Source of the DNA: Bdellovibrionota bacterium
GTDB taxonomy: Bacteria; Bdellovibrionota; Bacteriovoracia; Bacteriovoracales; Bacteriovoracaceae
Length of the DNA: 43,984 bases
Assembly: GCA_030828105.1 (NCBI GenBank)
Contig: JAURDE010000004.1
Location: 1-43,984 of the forward strand
Direction: 5' to 3'
The notes under the pieces were generated by a model. The model was not told the DNA's origin. It made no database searches and saw only the letters and a list, made by a program, of their open reading frames with translations. Every line of letters starts with the position of its first letter. Position 1 is the stretch's first letter. Below are positions 35,072-42,577 of the stretch, in pieces. Position numbers and translations under genes: made by a program.

Positions 35072-35925
35072 TAAAAAAAGGTTATCTCAATACTTCAAAT
35101 CATAAAGTCTTTTATAAGTATTTTAGACTTTTACCGACAAGGAAGGCCACTGATGTGGCCTTTATTATTCAGGGAAGAAATGAAACGACAGAAATGTATG
35201 ACCATGTAGTCAACCAACTTCAACATTATTTAAAGGTTGATATTGTTCTTTTTGATCTTCCAGGACAAGGGCATTCTTCAGGTGAGAAATTTCATATTAA
35301 TTCATATCAAGAAGATTATATGGATGTATTCAGTAATATTTTTCACTATTTTAAAGGAGATTCCAATCATATCATAGGTCATAGTACAGGGGCACTCATC
35401 GCTATGACTTTTGCTCTTGAGAATAAAGTCAATGAGATGGTTTTAACCTCCCCTTTTATGGCCCTTTATAACTACCCATTCTTTTTACCAAAAATAGAAG
35501 CATTATCCAGCTTTATTTGCCAATTACCATTTTTAAAAAAGACATCAAGTCAAAGAAGTAGAATAGTTCCATTTGAACAAAATAATCTGACTAACTGTAG
35601 GGAACTCTATGATCGCTTCAATAAAGGAGGTCCTCCAACTTGGAACTGGCTTTACGAAATTACCAAAGCACAAGAGTTTCTTAGAAAAAATATTTCACGT
35701 CTTACTACGCCAACACTGGCCATTTTGGCCGGCGATGACAGTATTGTTGATAACTTTGCCTTTAAAGAATTAGCTGAACAAATGAACCCTAAACCAGATA
35801 TCATAGAATTTGAAAATGAAAAGCATGCGCTTTTTATATCACCTCTTCAAACACAAGAAAAAATCATAAAAGTAATTAGTGAGTTTATCGCTTCACAATC
35901 TCCATCAACTTCTCAGCTGTATTAG
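35068..35925 (+). CDS. Alpha/beta hydrolase, lysophospholipase-like
   Basis: 285 residues, no signal peptide. Motifs are FDLPGQGHSSG, then IIGHSTGA with the Ser nucleophile, AGDDSIVDN with the Asp and ENEKHALFI with the His. The layout matches PldB-type lysophospholipases. Coupled to the secreted protease gene just upstream by four bases. Its 3' end overlaps the convergent GDPD gene by 41 bases. Confidence 0.85.
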   Translation: MIKKGYLNTSNHKVFYKYFRLLPTRKATDVAFIIQGRNETTEMYDHVVNQLQHYLKVDIVLFDLPGQGHSSGEKFHINSYQEDYMDVFSNIFHYFKGDSNHIIGHSTGALIAMTFALENKVNEMVLTSPFMALYNYPFFLPKIEALSSFICQLPFLKKTSSQRSRIVPFEQNNLTNCRELYDRFNKGGPPTWNWLYEITKAQEFLRKNISRLTTPTLAILAGDDSIVDNFAFKELAEQMNPKPDIIEFENEKHALFISPLQTQEKIIKVISEFIASQSPSTSQLY

Positions 35926-36646
35926 TAAAAATAAAGTCAACACCTCTGCCAAATTCTCTATAAAGACAATTCCTTGATCCAATAAAGCCAGTTCCTACAA
36001 TTTTATTTTTACCCTTTAAAAGATTTAAATACTTTGAATTCATAAGAAAGTAATGACCTAAAAGCCCCGCCCACTGATTTTCTACAACTAGAGGTACCCA
36101 CTCATCAACATTAAGTTCGGCCACAGGTAAAAAACAAGACGGTTCTAAAGAATTAAGAACTCTAAAATTGTCTTTCTTTAAACTTAAGATATGATAGTCT
36201 TTTATCGGCGCTAAACTACAAAGAATTTCTTTTAAAGAATTACTCTTGGCCTCTTTTATTTCAATCATAAAGTGTAGTTTCCCTCTATATCTTAATATAA
36301 CCTCTTCTAAACTAGGTATCGCAGGAAAACTGTTTCGAAGTTCAGAAAATAAAGTTTGATTAATAACTACCTCTTGACCGTAAAGCCTTTTGAGACAAGG
36401 GTCGTGATAAATAATAGGAATATTATCTTTAGTCCACCTTACATCAAACTCAATCCCAAAAAGACCTAGCTCAGCTGCTTTATCAAAGGCCTCAATCGTA
36501 TTTTCCAAAATAACTTTATTGTCATGGGCCCCTCTATGAGCAATAATTTTACAATCCTTTAAATTGACCTTCGGCCTAGGAATAAAGGAATAAAGGGTAT
36601 CTAGACTTAGATGAAACAAATTTTCTATTGGTCGTGGAATTTTCAT
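35885..36646 (-). CDS. Glycerophosphodiester phosphodiesterase family protein
   Basis: 253 residues from the ATG at 36646, chosen because upstream in-frame codons belong to the divergent MFS gene and AAGG lies upstream. The GDPD catalytic set is clear: IAHRGAHDN, then ENTIEAFDKA, then GIEFDVRWTKD and IIYHDPCLKRLYG. The enzyme would split glycerophosphodiesters to glycerol-3-phosphate and alcohols. There is no signal peptide, so it probably acts in the cytoplasm on products of the neighbouring lipases. Confidence 0.9.
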   Translation of the reverse strand: MKIPRPIENLFHLSLDTLYSFIPRPKVNLKDCKIIAHRGAHDNKVILENTIEAFDKAAELGLFGIEFDVRWTKDNIPIIYHDPCLKRLYGQEVVINQTLFSELRNSFPAIPSLEEVILRYRGKLHFMIEIKEAKSNSLKEILCSLAPIKDYHILSLKKDNFRVLNSLEPSCFLPVAELNVDEWVPLVVENQWAGLLGHYFLMNSKYLNLLKGKNKIVGTGFIGSRNCLYREFGRGVDFIFTNTAEKLMEIVKR

Positions 36647-36674
36647 AGTTAACCTTAAAACAAAAGAGTAAGAC

Positions 36675-37925
36675 TTGAAAAATAGAAAAGAAATAAGCTG
36701 GGCATTATATGATTGGGCAAATAGCGCTTTTGCTACCACTATCATGGCAGGCTTCTTCCCAATATTTTTTAAAAAATATTGGTCTCTAGAGTCTGATGTG
36801 ACTGAGTCCACATTCCACTTAGGTCTTGCTAATGGATTTGCAGGACTTATCATTGCCATCATGGCACCTATTCTTGGAGCAATTGCAGATAAAGGTGGCC
36901 ATAAGATGAAATTTCTTATGTTTTTTACCTACCTGGGCATCTTAGCTTCACTTAGTTTATCGCTAGTGAGTCAAGGATTATGGCCTTTTGCTATCATCAT
37001 TTATATTTTGGGCAATATTGGATTTTCCGGAGCAAATATATTTTATGATTCCCTAATTGTATGGATTTGTGACAGTGATAAACGAGATCAGCTCTCTTCA
37101 TTAGGTTTTTCTCTTGGTTACCTAGGAGGAGGACTACTCTTTGCTTTGAATGTTGCCATGACCATGTTTCCAGAATTTTTCTTTTTAAAAGACAGTACCC
37201 AAGCAGTAAAACTTTCATTTGCTTTGGTTGCTATTTGGTGGGCCATATTTTCAATACCTCTATTTATCTCCATCAAAGAAGAAAAAAAGAAAATTGGTCC
37301 TTTGACCGCTATTAAAAAAGGTCTTAAAGAAATTCAAGACACTCTAAAACATCTTAAACAGCAAAAAAATATCTATTTATTCCTTATTGGTTATTGGTTT
37401 TATATTGATGGTGTAGATACGATCATTAGAATGGCCGTGGATTATGGACTGTCACTAGGATTCGAATCAAAAAATCTTATTATGGGCCTATTAATCACCC
37501 AATTTATTGGTTTTCCGGCCACTCTTGTTTATGCTCAGTTAGCAAAAAAAATTGGTACTAAAAATGGGATATACCTCGCTATTCTCATTTACTCTTTAGG
37601 CACAATTGCCGCATCTTTCATGACAAGCGTTAAAGAGTTTTATTTTCTTGCCGCCATCATTGGCCTTGTTCAAGGTGGGATTCAGGCTTTGAGTCGCTCT
37701 TATTATTCAAGGCTTATTCCTAAAGAAAAGTCAGCTGAATACTTCGGCTTTTATAACATGCTAGGTAAGTTTGCCGTTGTCATAGGTCCTATTCTAATGG
37801 GCACCGTAGCAAAATTTACAGGAAGCCCAAGAACATCTATTTTATCATTGCTTCTTTTATTCGGATTAGGTGCTTTATGTCTCGTAAATGTCAAAGAAGT
37901 TGATAATGCTAATCAACCTTCCTAA
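36675..37925 (+). CDS. UMF1/Atg22-like major facilitator transporter
   Basis: 416 residues with about 11-12 transmembrane segments. The N-terminal SWALYDWANSAFATT is the signature of the UMF1 (COG2270, Atg22-like) group, and the loop IADKGGHKMKF is the MFS loop 2-3 motif. Substrates are not well known; fungal Atg22 exports amino acids from the vacuole. The start is a TTG at 36675, 28 bases from the divergent GDPD start. A shared operator or promoter must be short or lie inside the neighbouring gene. Confidence 0.88.
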   Translation: MKNRKEISWALYDWANSAFATTIMAGFFPIFFKKYWSLESDVTESTFHLGLANGFAGLIIAIMAPILGAIADKGGHKMKFLMFFTYLGILASLSLSLVSQGLWPFAIIIYILGNIGFSGANIFYDSLIVWICDSDKRDQLSSLGFSLGYLGGGLLFALNVAMTMFPEFFFLKDSTQAVKLSFALVAIWWAIFSIPLFISIKEEKKKIGPLTAIKKGLKEIQDTLKHLKQQKNIYLFLIGYWFYIDGVDTIIRMAVDYGLSLGFESKNLIMGLLITQFIGFPATLVYAQLAKKIGTKNGIYLAILIYSLGTIAASFMTSVKEFYFLAAIIGLVQGGIQALSRSYYSRLIPKEKSAEYFGFYNMLGKFAVVIGPILMGTVAKFTGSPRTSILSLLLLFGLGALCLVNVKEVDNANQPS

Positions 37926-38027
37926 TCATTTTTAAAAGTATAATCATTATCTTTACAAGAGCTGTCCTAAATCATGTTTATTTATAGATATAACCATGAC
38001 AATCAACTCATAAATAGGAGGAAAATT

Positions 38028-38435
38028 ATGGATGTTAAAGTAAGTGATCTTATGAGATCAAATGTAATTTACACAACCCCAAAGCAGACTTTAGGTCATG
38101 TTAGAACGATGATAGAAAAAAATAATCTCAGTGTATTACCCGTCATTGATAAAGAAGAGTATGTCGTAGGCGTTATATCTATTAAGGACCTATTAAAAGA
38201 AGATTCCACATCGAAAACTGTCGATCAAATTATGACCACACCTGTATACTCCATTCCCCAATACGATAAAATTCAGACGGCCGCGAGAATGATGAGAAAC
38301 AAAAAGGTTCATCACCTTGTCGTCACTCATGAAAAAAAACTTGTCGGCATATTAAGTTCTTTTGATCTTTTAAAGTGTGTAGAAAATCATCGTTTCGTAA
38401 TGAAGAACAAAGGGTCAGAAAAAAGGGCCCAATAA
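38028..38435 (+). CDS. Two-CBS-domain protein
   Basis: 135 residues made of a tandem CBS pair: VSDLMRSNVIYT ... VLPVIDKEEYVVGVISIKDL and VDQIMTTPVYSI ... HHLVVTHEKKLVGILSSFDLL. Such stand-alone pairs bind adenine nucleotides and act as energy or redox sensors. The start at 38028 is set by AGGAGG eight bases upstream, better than the upstream codon at 37974. It ends inside a GGGCCC hairpin that terminates the convergent large gene. Confidence 0.88.
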   Translation: MDVKVSDLMRSNVIYTTPKQTLGHVRTMIEKNNLSVLPVIDKEEYVVGVISIKDLLKEDSTSKTVDQIMTTPVYSIPQYDKIQTAARMMRNKKVHHLVVTHEKKLVGILSSFDLLKCVENHRFVMKNKGSEKRAQ

Positions 38436-38442
38436 AGGGCCC
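38425..38442. terminator. Bidirectional terminator between CBS and large secreted protein genes
   Basis: GGGCCC (38425-38430) and GGGCCC (38437-38442), six bases apart, pair as a hairpin because each is its own complement. On the minus strand the stem is followed by six T residues, a good terminator for the 1,145-residue gene; on the plus strand it is followed by ATTATTT, weaker. The CBS gene stop codon lies in the loop. Confidence 0.75.
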
Positions 38443-38451
38443 ATTATTTAA

Positions 38452-41400
38452 TCAAATAGGATCCATAGCACTAGGTAAACATCTGGCATCTCCATCTGCT
38501 ATGACGCCACGTCTTCCACAGATTTGATTTCCTCTATAAATCACATGATTAGAAGGAATTAAAATGAAAGAACCTCTTGGGAATGATGGGCGTCCAAATT
38601 TTATTTTAGACTTTAGGCCTTTGGCCTGTTTTTTCCATTTATTGGCCATGCTAGGAATCATAAGGCCTGGAGTGGGTCTAAAAGCTTTGCTTGGTTCCGC
38701 GCTACCTTGCCATTGCATGACCATGTATTGATCAACACTTTTAAATTTCTTTTGAGTATTTTCAAGAAAATATTGAAGAGTATTGACTATAAACTGATTG
38801 TTAACAATACCTCTACCAAACTTGGCCATACCTTTGGAAAAATCTTTTGCGAGCTTTCTAAAGTCTTGATAGCTAAGTCCTTTATTTTTTTCGTCAAACG
38901 GATTATTCTTATTCATGATCTCAAGCCCTAGGCTCATTTGCTTTAAATCTTTTCCAACTTCTTCTATATAAGCATTCTCACACATATTCCTTGTTGGCTT
39001 GGTACCTACATCTGATAAAATACAAATCTCCTTATGGTCATTGTAGAAGCTTTTTGAAAGATATTTTTTGACCCCGTTGGCTCCGTTGGCCTTGAAAACA
39101 TTTATTGCCTCTATCTGCGTTTTTCCGCCAAATAATTTTGCAAATGATTTACTTTTAATATGATTTTCAATTTCTTTATCACTTAATTCATCTAGATTAC
39201 CCTCATCATAAGGGTTCTTCTCAAACCATATTTTTACAAAATCGATGGCAGTTTTAGCTAATCCGCTAAGATCTTTGTCTTGTCTCTGATAGGCCATAAG
39301 AGAAAGAATTGCCTCTTGGGAAAGTATCCAGTCCGCTGTAAGCTGAAGATAAGTGGCTTGAGATTCATACGGCCTAGGTCTAGTAACCACATATCTTCGG
39401 TAACCAATACGTTCCGAGAGGTTTTTAAGCTCATCTAGCCACTCATCTTTACCTGCGCCATCTCGGTCATAAGCATACTTTAAAGCAGCAAAAATTTTAA
39501 TACTCTTCCGTGGACCTTGATTCTTAGCAAGCTCTTCTTTGGTTGCAGGCTTGAGTAAAGTTATATCAGAAATACCACCATAAAAAGCAGTACTTCTTGT
39601 ATGATGGTGTGAAAGAAGTCCGGTAGTTCTATTTTCTGCTTTAAAAGCTCCTATATAATTTTTTAGAACGAGACCTTCCTCAATAACCTTAGCAGACTCA
39701 ACAGCAACTTCTTCATTTCCACTGTTATAATTAAAACTAAAAAGGACTGGGATCCCTGCCGAGGTTTTATTAGAGACTCCATAGGCGTGTCTTTTTCCAA
39801 CACTAATCATAAAAGCATCAAAAGTATCTTTCATTGTATTTATGACAAGAACTCTTTCCCTATCTAGGTAGATATTAAAAGCGTCTTTCTTCTTTTTGTT
39901 GTCCATGGCCTTTTTCTTCCACTTTAAACCAAGCGATAAAGCTCTAAGACGATTAAGTGCTTTTTCATCTATTTTCTTACCTATAATTATTTTTTTCTTT
40001 TCATATACAGCAATTCTTTCTTTCACGAGCTCCTTTGTGTAAACTTTTTTAAACTGATGACTCTTTTTATTTATAAAAAGTCTATTATATTTAAAGTGTG
40101 CCGCCATATAATGTTGCTTTGAATAAGCTACACGAGCTGCAGGTGATAATTTGAGATCTTTCTTTTTATGCAATATCAGCGCTGCTAAAGTAGTAGCTGA
40201 AACAGATGTAATCTGAGGAAGCCTCTCCACTTGATCCAAAGTAAGCTCAAGAAAGGGTTTAAGTTTTCCATTGTCTTGCAAAATCTCATCAGCTAAAAGT
40301 GTGTTTTTTACATATTTAACCTTTGGTTTTTCAATCATTTTCTCATGATAAAATTCTACCTCTCTTTGCTCAAGAGTCTTTTTACTATTCCAATACCATC
40401 CTTTAAGCATTCTATTAAGATCTTCGGCAGCGGCGAGTTTTTTCATATACTCATACTTTACCACGAGAATATTTCCTTTAAGCATTTCCTGAAAAAGATC
40501 TTCCCCCTTTTCAGTATCAAGGTTAAATTCATAGGCTATAGTTTCATCTAAAGTGTCATACCACTCTTTAGCTTTTTGTCCTGCGAGAAGTTTACCGTTT
40601 ATATTCGCAGAAGCGACTTCCCCTGAAACGAAAGCAACCTGAACTCTTACTTGCCCAGGCTTTCTTCCTTGAATTCTTCTGATTTGCTTTGTCCAAGACC
40701 CCGTCACACTAGCTCCAGCGCCCACACCAACTGTACCATAAGCAGCACTAACACCAGCACCTATCGCAATTGAACCACTAACCTTATAAGTCAGGGCATC
40801 TCCAATATTCATTCTTTCAAGAACTTGTTTTTTATCTGTGGGAACTCTTGTATAAAACTCATAACGCATTTTCTTAGCTTCTGCATAGGTTTTATAAAAC
40901 CTTTCAGCTATATAAGTACCTCCTGCACTCACGGTGAGATTAAAATTAATCCGTGGTAAAGCACCTGCTGCCGAATCAGCGACTAATCCGGTTATACCTC
41001 CACTAGTTCCCACCCCAAGAGTTAAAGAGCCTCTTCTCATTTGAACAACTTTAAATCCCTGTGGAGTTTGCGTGGCCTCAACCTTGTTTGTCTCTGGATT
41101 AAACTGAAAGTCAGGATTATCTGAGCTGTTAAGGTTTATTATGTGGGTATACATATCGACATCGGCCATTACTATTGGGTAAGGAACAAAATTAAAACCA
41201 ATGGTCTTTCTTTTTATTTCTGTTTCATGCTGATCATTCTTCTTCTCTTGTTCACCATTATTTTGGTCCTCATTTGACGAAGTATAGGAGTCTTCCCCCG
41301 TGCCATCTCCAGGTGCTGGATCATCTGTATTTTGTGAAGTTGTATTATCTCCTCCACCACCACCACCATTATTGTTATTACCTGGTCCAAGTCCTTGATT

Positions 41401-41889
41401 GTCTTTTCCGGAAGGGTTATCTACCCCTACATGATTATCAGGGTCTGCTCCTGCTCCTCCTCCTTGCCCTTGATCTGTTCCTGGGCCACCACCGTCTGCA
41501 TTATTATTGACCGGTAAATTAGGGTCGGATCCTTCCGCAGGATTACTAGATACACCAGGATCTGTGGGCGGTGCACCTCCATTATCAATAATCTCAGGTT
41601 CAGGAGAAAAATTAGATCCACCTCCTGGACTGGCCGTAGGCCCACTAGAGGTCGTTGTTCCACCACCGGGTCCACCAGCTGTATCAGGGGGACCTCCACC
41701 AGGAGGAGTAGTAACTCCTTGGTGTACATTTCCTGAAGGAGTCAATCCTCCATGATCTCCACTACCACCGGTTGTCCAAGTCTCACCTGATTCCGCCGTG
41801 TAGAGTTCTGGCTTACCAGCGTAAGACACAAAAGAATAGCCGGTAATAATAAAAGTAATAAAAAGTTTTAACATTAAAGATACTTTCAT
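38452..41889 (-). CDS. Large secreted protein with Gly/Pro/Asn-rich N-terminal region (1,145 aa)
   Basis: Signal peptide at 1-24. Residues about 30-225 are low-complexity, dominated by Gly, Pro, Asn, Asp, Thr and Ser, with runs such as NNNNGGGGGG; this looks like a flexible, secreted or surface linker. Residues 280-420 are beta- and Gly-rich with small side chains (GSIAIGAGVSAAYGTVGVG), suggesting a strand-rich, perhaps membrane-interacting domain. The remainder is mostly helical, Lys-rich, with few Cys until the end. I recognise no family or catalytic motif. It is monocistronic, with a clear -10 box upstream and a strong terminator downstream. Adhesin, toxin or matrix protein are all possible. 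Confidence 0.75.
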   Translation of the reverse strand: MKVSLMLKLFITFIITGYSFVSYAGKPELYTAESGETWTTGGSGDHGGLTPSGNVHQGVTTPPGGGPPDTAGGPGGGTTTSSGPTASPGGGSNFSPEPEIIDNGGAPPTDPGVSSNPAEGSDPNLPVNNNADGGGPGTDQGQGGGAGADPDNHVGVDNPSGKDNQGLGPGNNNNGGGGGGDNTTSQNTDDPAPGDGTGEDSYTSSNEDQNNGEQEKKNDQHETEIKRKTIGFNFVPYPIVMADVDMYTHIINLNSSDNPDFQFNPETNKVEATQTPQGFKVVQMRRGSLTLGVGTSGGITGLVADSAAGALPRINFNLTVSAGGTYIAERFYKTYAEAKKMRYEFYTRVPTDKKQVLERMNIGDALTYKVSGSIAIGAGVSAAYGTVGVGAGASVTGSWTKQIRRIQGRKPGQVRVQVAFVSGEVASANINGKLLAGQKAKEWYDTLDETIAYEFNLDTEKGEDLFQEMLKGNILVVKYEYMKKLAAAEDLNRMLKGWYWNSKKTLEQREVEFYHEKMIEKPKVKYVKNTLLADEILQDNGKLKPFLELTLDQVERLPQITSVSATTLAALILHKKKDLKLSPAARVAYSKQHYMAAHFKYNRLFINKKSHQFKKVYTKELVKERIAVYEKKKIIIGKKIDEKALNRLRALSLGLKWKKKAMDNKKKKDAFNIYLDRERVLVINTMKDTFDAFMISVGKRHAYGVSNKTSAGIPVLFSFNYNSGNEEVAVESAKVIEEGLVLKNYIGAFKAENRTTGLLSHHHTRSTAFYGGISDITLLKPATKEELAKNQGPRKSIKIFAALKYAYDRDGAGKDEWLDELKNLSERIGYRRYVVTRPRPYESQATYLQLTADWILSQEAILSLMAYQRQDKDLSGLAKTAIDFVKIWFEKNPYDEGNLDELSDKEIENHIKSKSFAKLFGGKTQIEAINVFKANGANGVKKYLSKSFYNDHKEICILSDVGTKPTRNMCENAYIEEVGKDLKQMSLGLEIMNKNNPFDEKNKGLSYQDFRKLAKDFSKGMAKFGRGIVNNQFIVNTLQYFLENTQKKFKSVDQYMVMQWQGSAEPSKAFRPTPGLMIPSMANKWKKQAKGLKSKIKFGRPSFPRGSFILIPSNHVIYRGNQICGRRGVIADGDARCLPSAMDPI

Positions 41890-41910
41890 AAAAATTCCTA
41901 TTTAAGTTTG

Positions 41911-41916
41911 ATTATA
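41911..41916 (-). promoter_or_regulatory. Predicted -10 box of the 1,145-residue gene
   Basis: A perfect TATAAT on the minus strand, 21 bases before the ATG at 41889, with TAGGA as ribosome site. No good -35 hexamer is seen at 15-19 bases, so an activator or another sigma factor may be involved. Confidence 0.4.
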
Positions 41917-42270
41917 TAATTTTTCTTTTCGTATCAGTATTTCGGAATTGTATCATGAAAGTTTATTTTTTTTTAAAAAAAACAGGGCCATAAATGATTA
42001 GGATTTAGATAGGATCGAAAGGGCGTGGGATATATTTAAAGTCTAGAGTAAGTTAGAGAACTTTTATCAAATATTCTTTATTTATTTTGTCCTAGTTCTC
42101 GATGTATGTTTGAAGATATTAAAACAAATTTTTATTTTTCGAATTAAAGCTAAATTACCCCTAAATAGTATTTGATTATGCCCGTAATAATTGCCAATCT
42201 AAGACCAATTCTTTATAGATAGATTTTTCAATCTCTCAAACCATTTAAGATTTTTAAAAAGCTCAGCACA

Positions 42271-42292
42271 CCTAAACCTTCTTCAGTTTAGG
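42271..42292. terminator. Possible hairpin downstream of tRNA-Val
   Basis: CCTAAAC (42271-42277), an eight-base loop and GTTTAGG (42286-42292). It lies about 70 bases beyond the 3' end of the minus-strand tRNA. No T-run follows closely, so its role as terminator is uncertain. Confidence 0.3.
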
Positions 42293-42361
42293 ACTTTCAT
42301 TATCTAAACAAATCTAAGGTAAGTTCTTTGGTTAATATAATTTTAGAGGGTATACGAAAAA

Positions 42362-42437
42362 TGGTGGGCGATGACGGGATCGAACCGCCGACATCTACCT
42401 TGTAAGGGTAGCGCTCTCCCAGCTGAGCTAATCGCCC
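42362..42437 (-). tRNA. tRNA-Val (anticodon TAC)
   Basis: Reading the minus strand: acceptor GGGCGAT pairs with ATCGCCC; the D-stem GCTC pairs with GAGC; the anticodon stem CTACC pairs with GGTAG around loop CTTACAA, giving anticodon TAC; the T-arm GGCGG with loop TTCGATC follows. The encoded CCA is at 42362-42364, so the full 76-base gene with 3' end is present. It reads GTA and probably other valine codons. Confidence 0.95.
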
Positions 42438-42454
42438 CATGAAATGGTAGAGCT

Positions 42455-42483
42455 AAACTAAAAAAGTTTTTAAATAAAGTCAA
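42455..42483 (-). promoter_or_regulatory. Predicted promoter of tRNA-Val
   Basis: TTGACT (42478-42483), 17 bases, then TAGTTT (42455-42460) on the minus strand. A start about seven bases on gives a leader of around ten bases before the mature tRNA. Spacing is optimal. Confidence 0.6.
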
Positions 42484-42577
42484 TTTAACTTTTGTTTTAT
42501 AAAAAGACAATGCGCATAAAACTTTAGGTTAAATGACCGATACATGATAAATTAATATGTGCGTCAATGAGGGTTTT

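Larger units (their letters stand above)
41890..42361. other. Non-coding AT-rich stretch
   Basis: About 470 bases without an open frame of useful length on either strand. It holds the promoter of the large gene at its left end, a run of T then A (41967-41983), and two possible hairpins: CCTAAAC/GTTTAGG at 42271-42292 and a loose GAGAAC/GTTCTC pair at 42056-42100. I see no tRNA, CRISPR or clear attachment site apart from the tRNA gene that follows. Confidence 0.6.

Noticed and set aside
36647-36862. Upstream in-frame extension of the GDPD gene
   Set aside because: It lies wholly within the divergent MFS gene, has no GDPD features, and a good ATG with AAGG is present at 36646.
41427-41755. Open frames on both strands over the start of the 1,145-residue gene
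   Set aside because: They arise from the Gly/Pro/Asn low-complexity codons, have repetitive residues such as His or Leu runs, no ribosome site, and overlap the well-supported minus-strand gene.
42056-42100. GAGAAC ... GTTCTC inverted repeat in the non-coding stretch
   Set aside because: Six-base arms with a 33-base AT-rich loop are expected by chance in such sequence.
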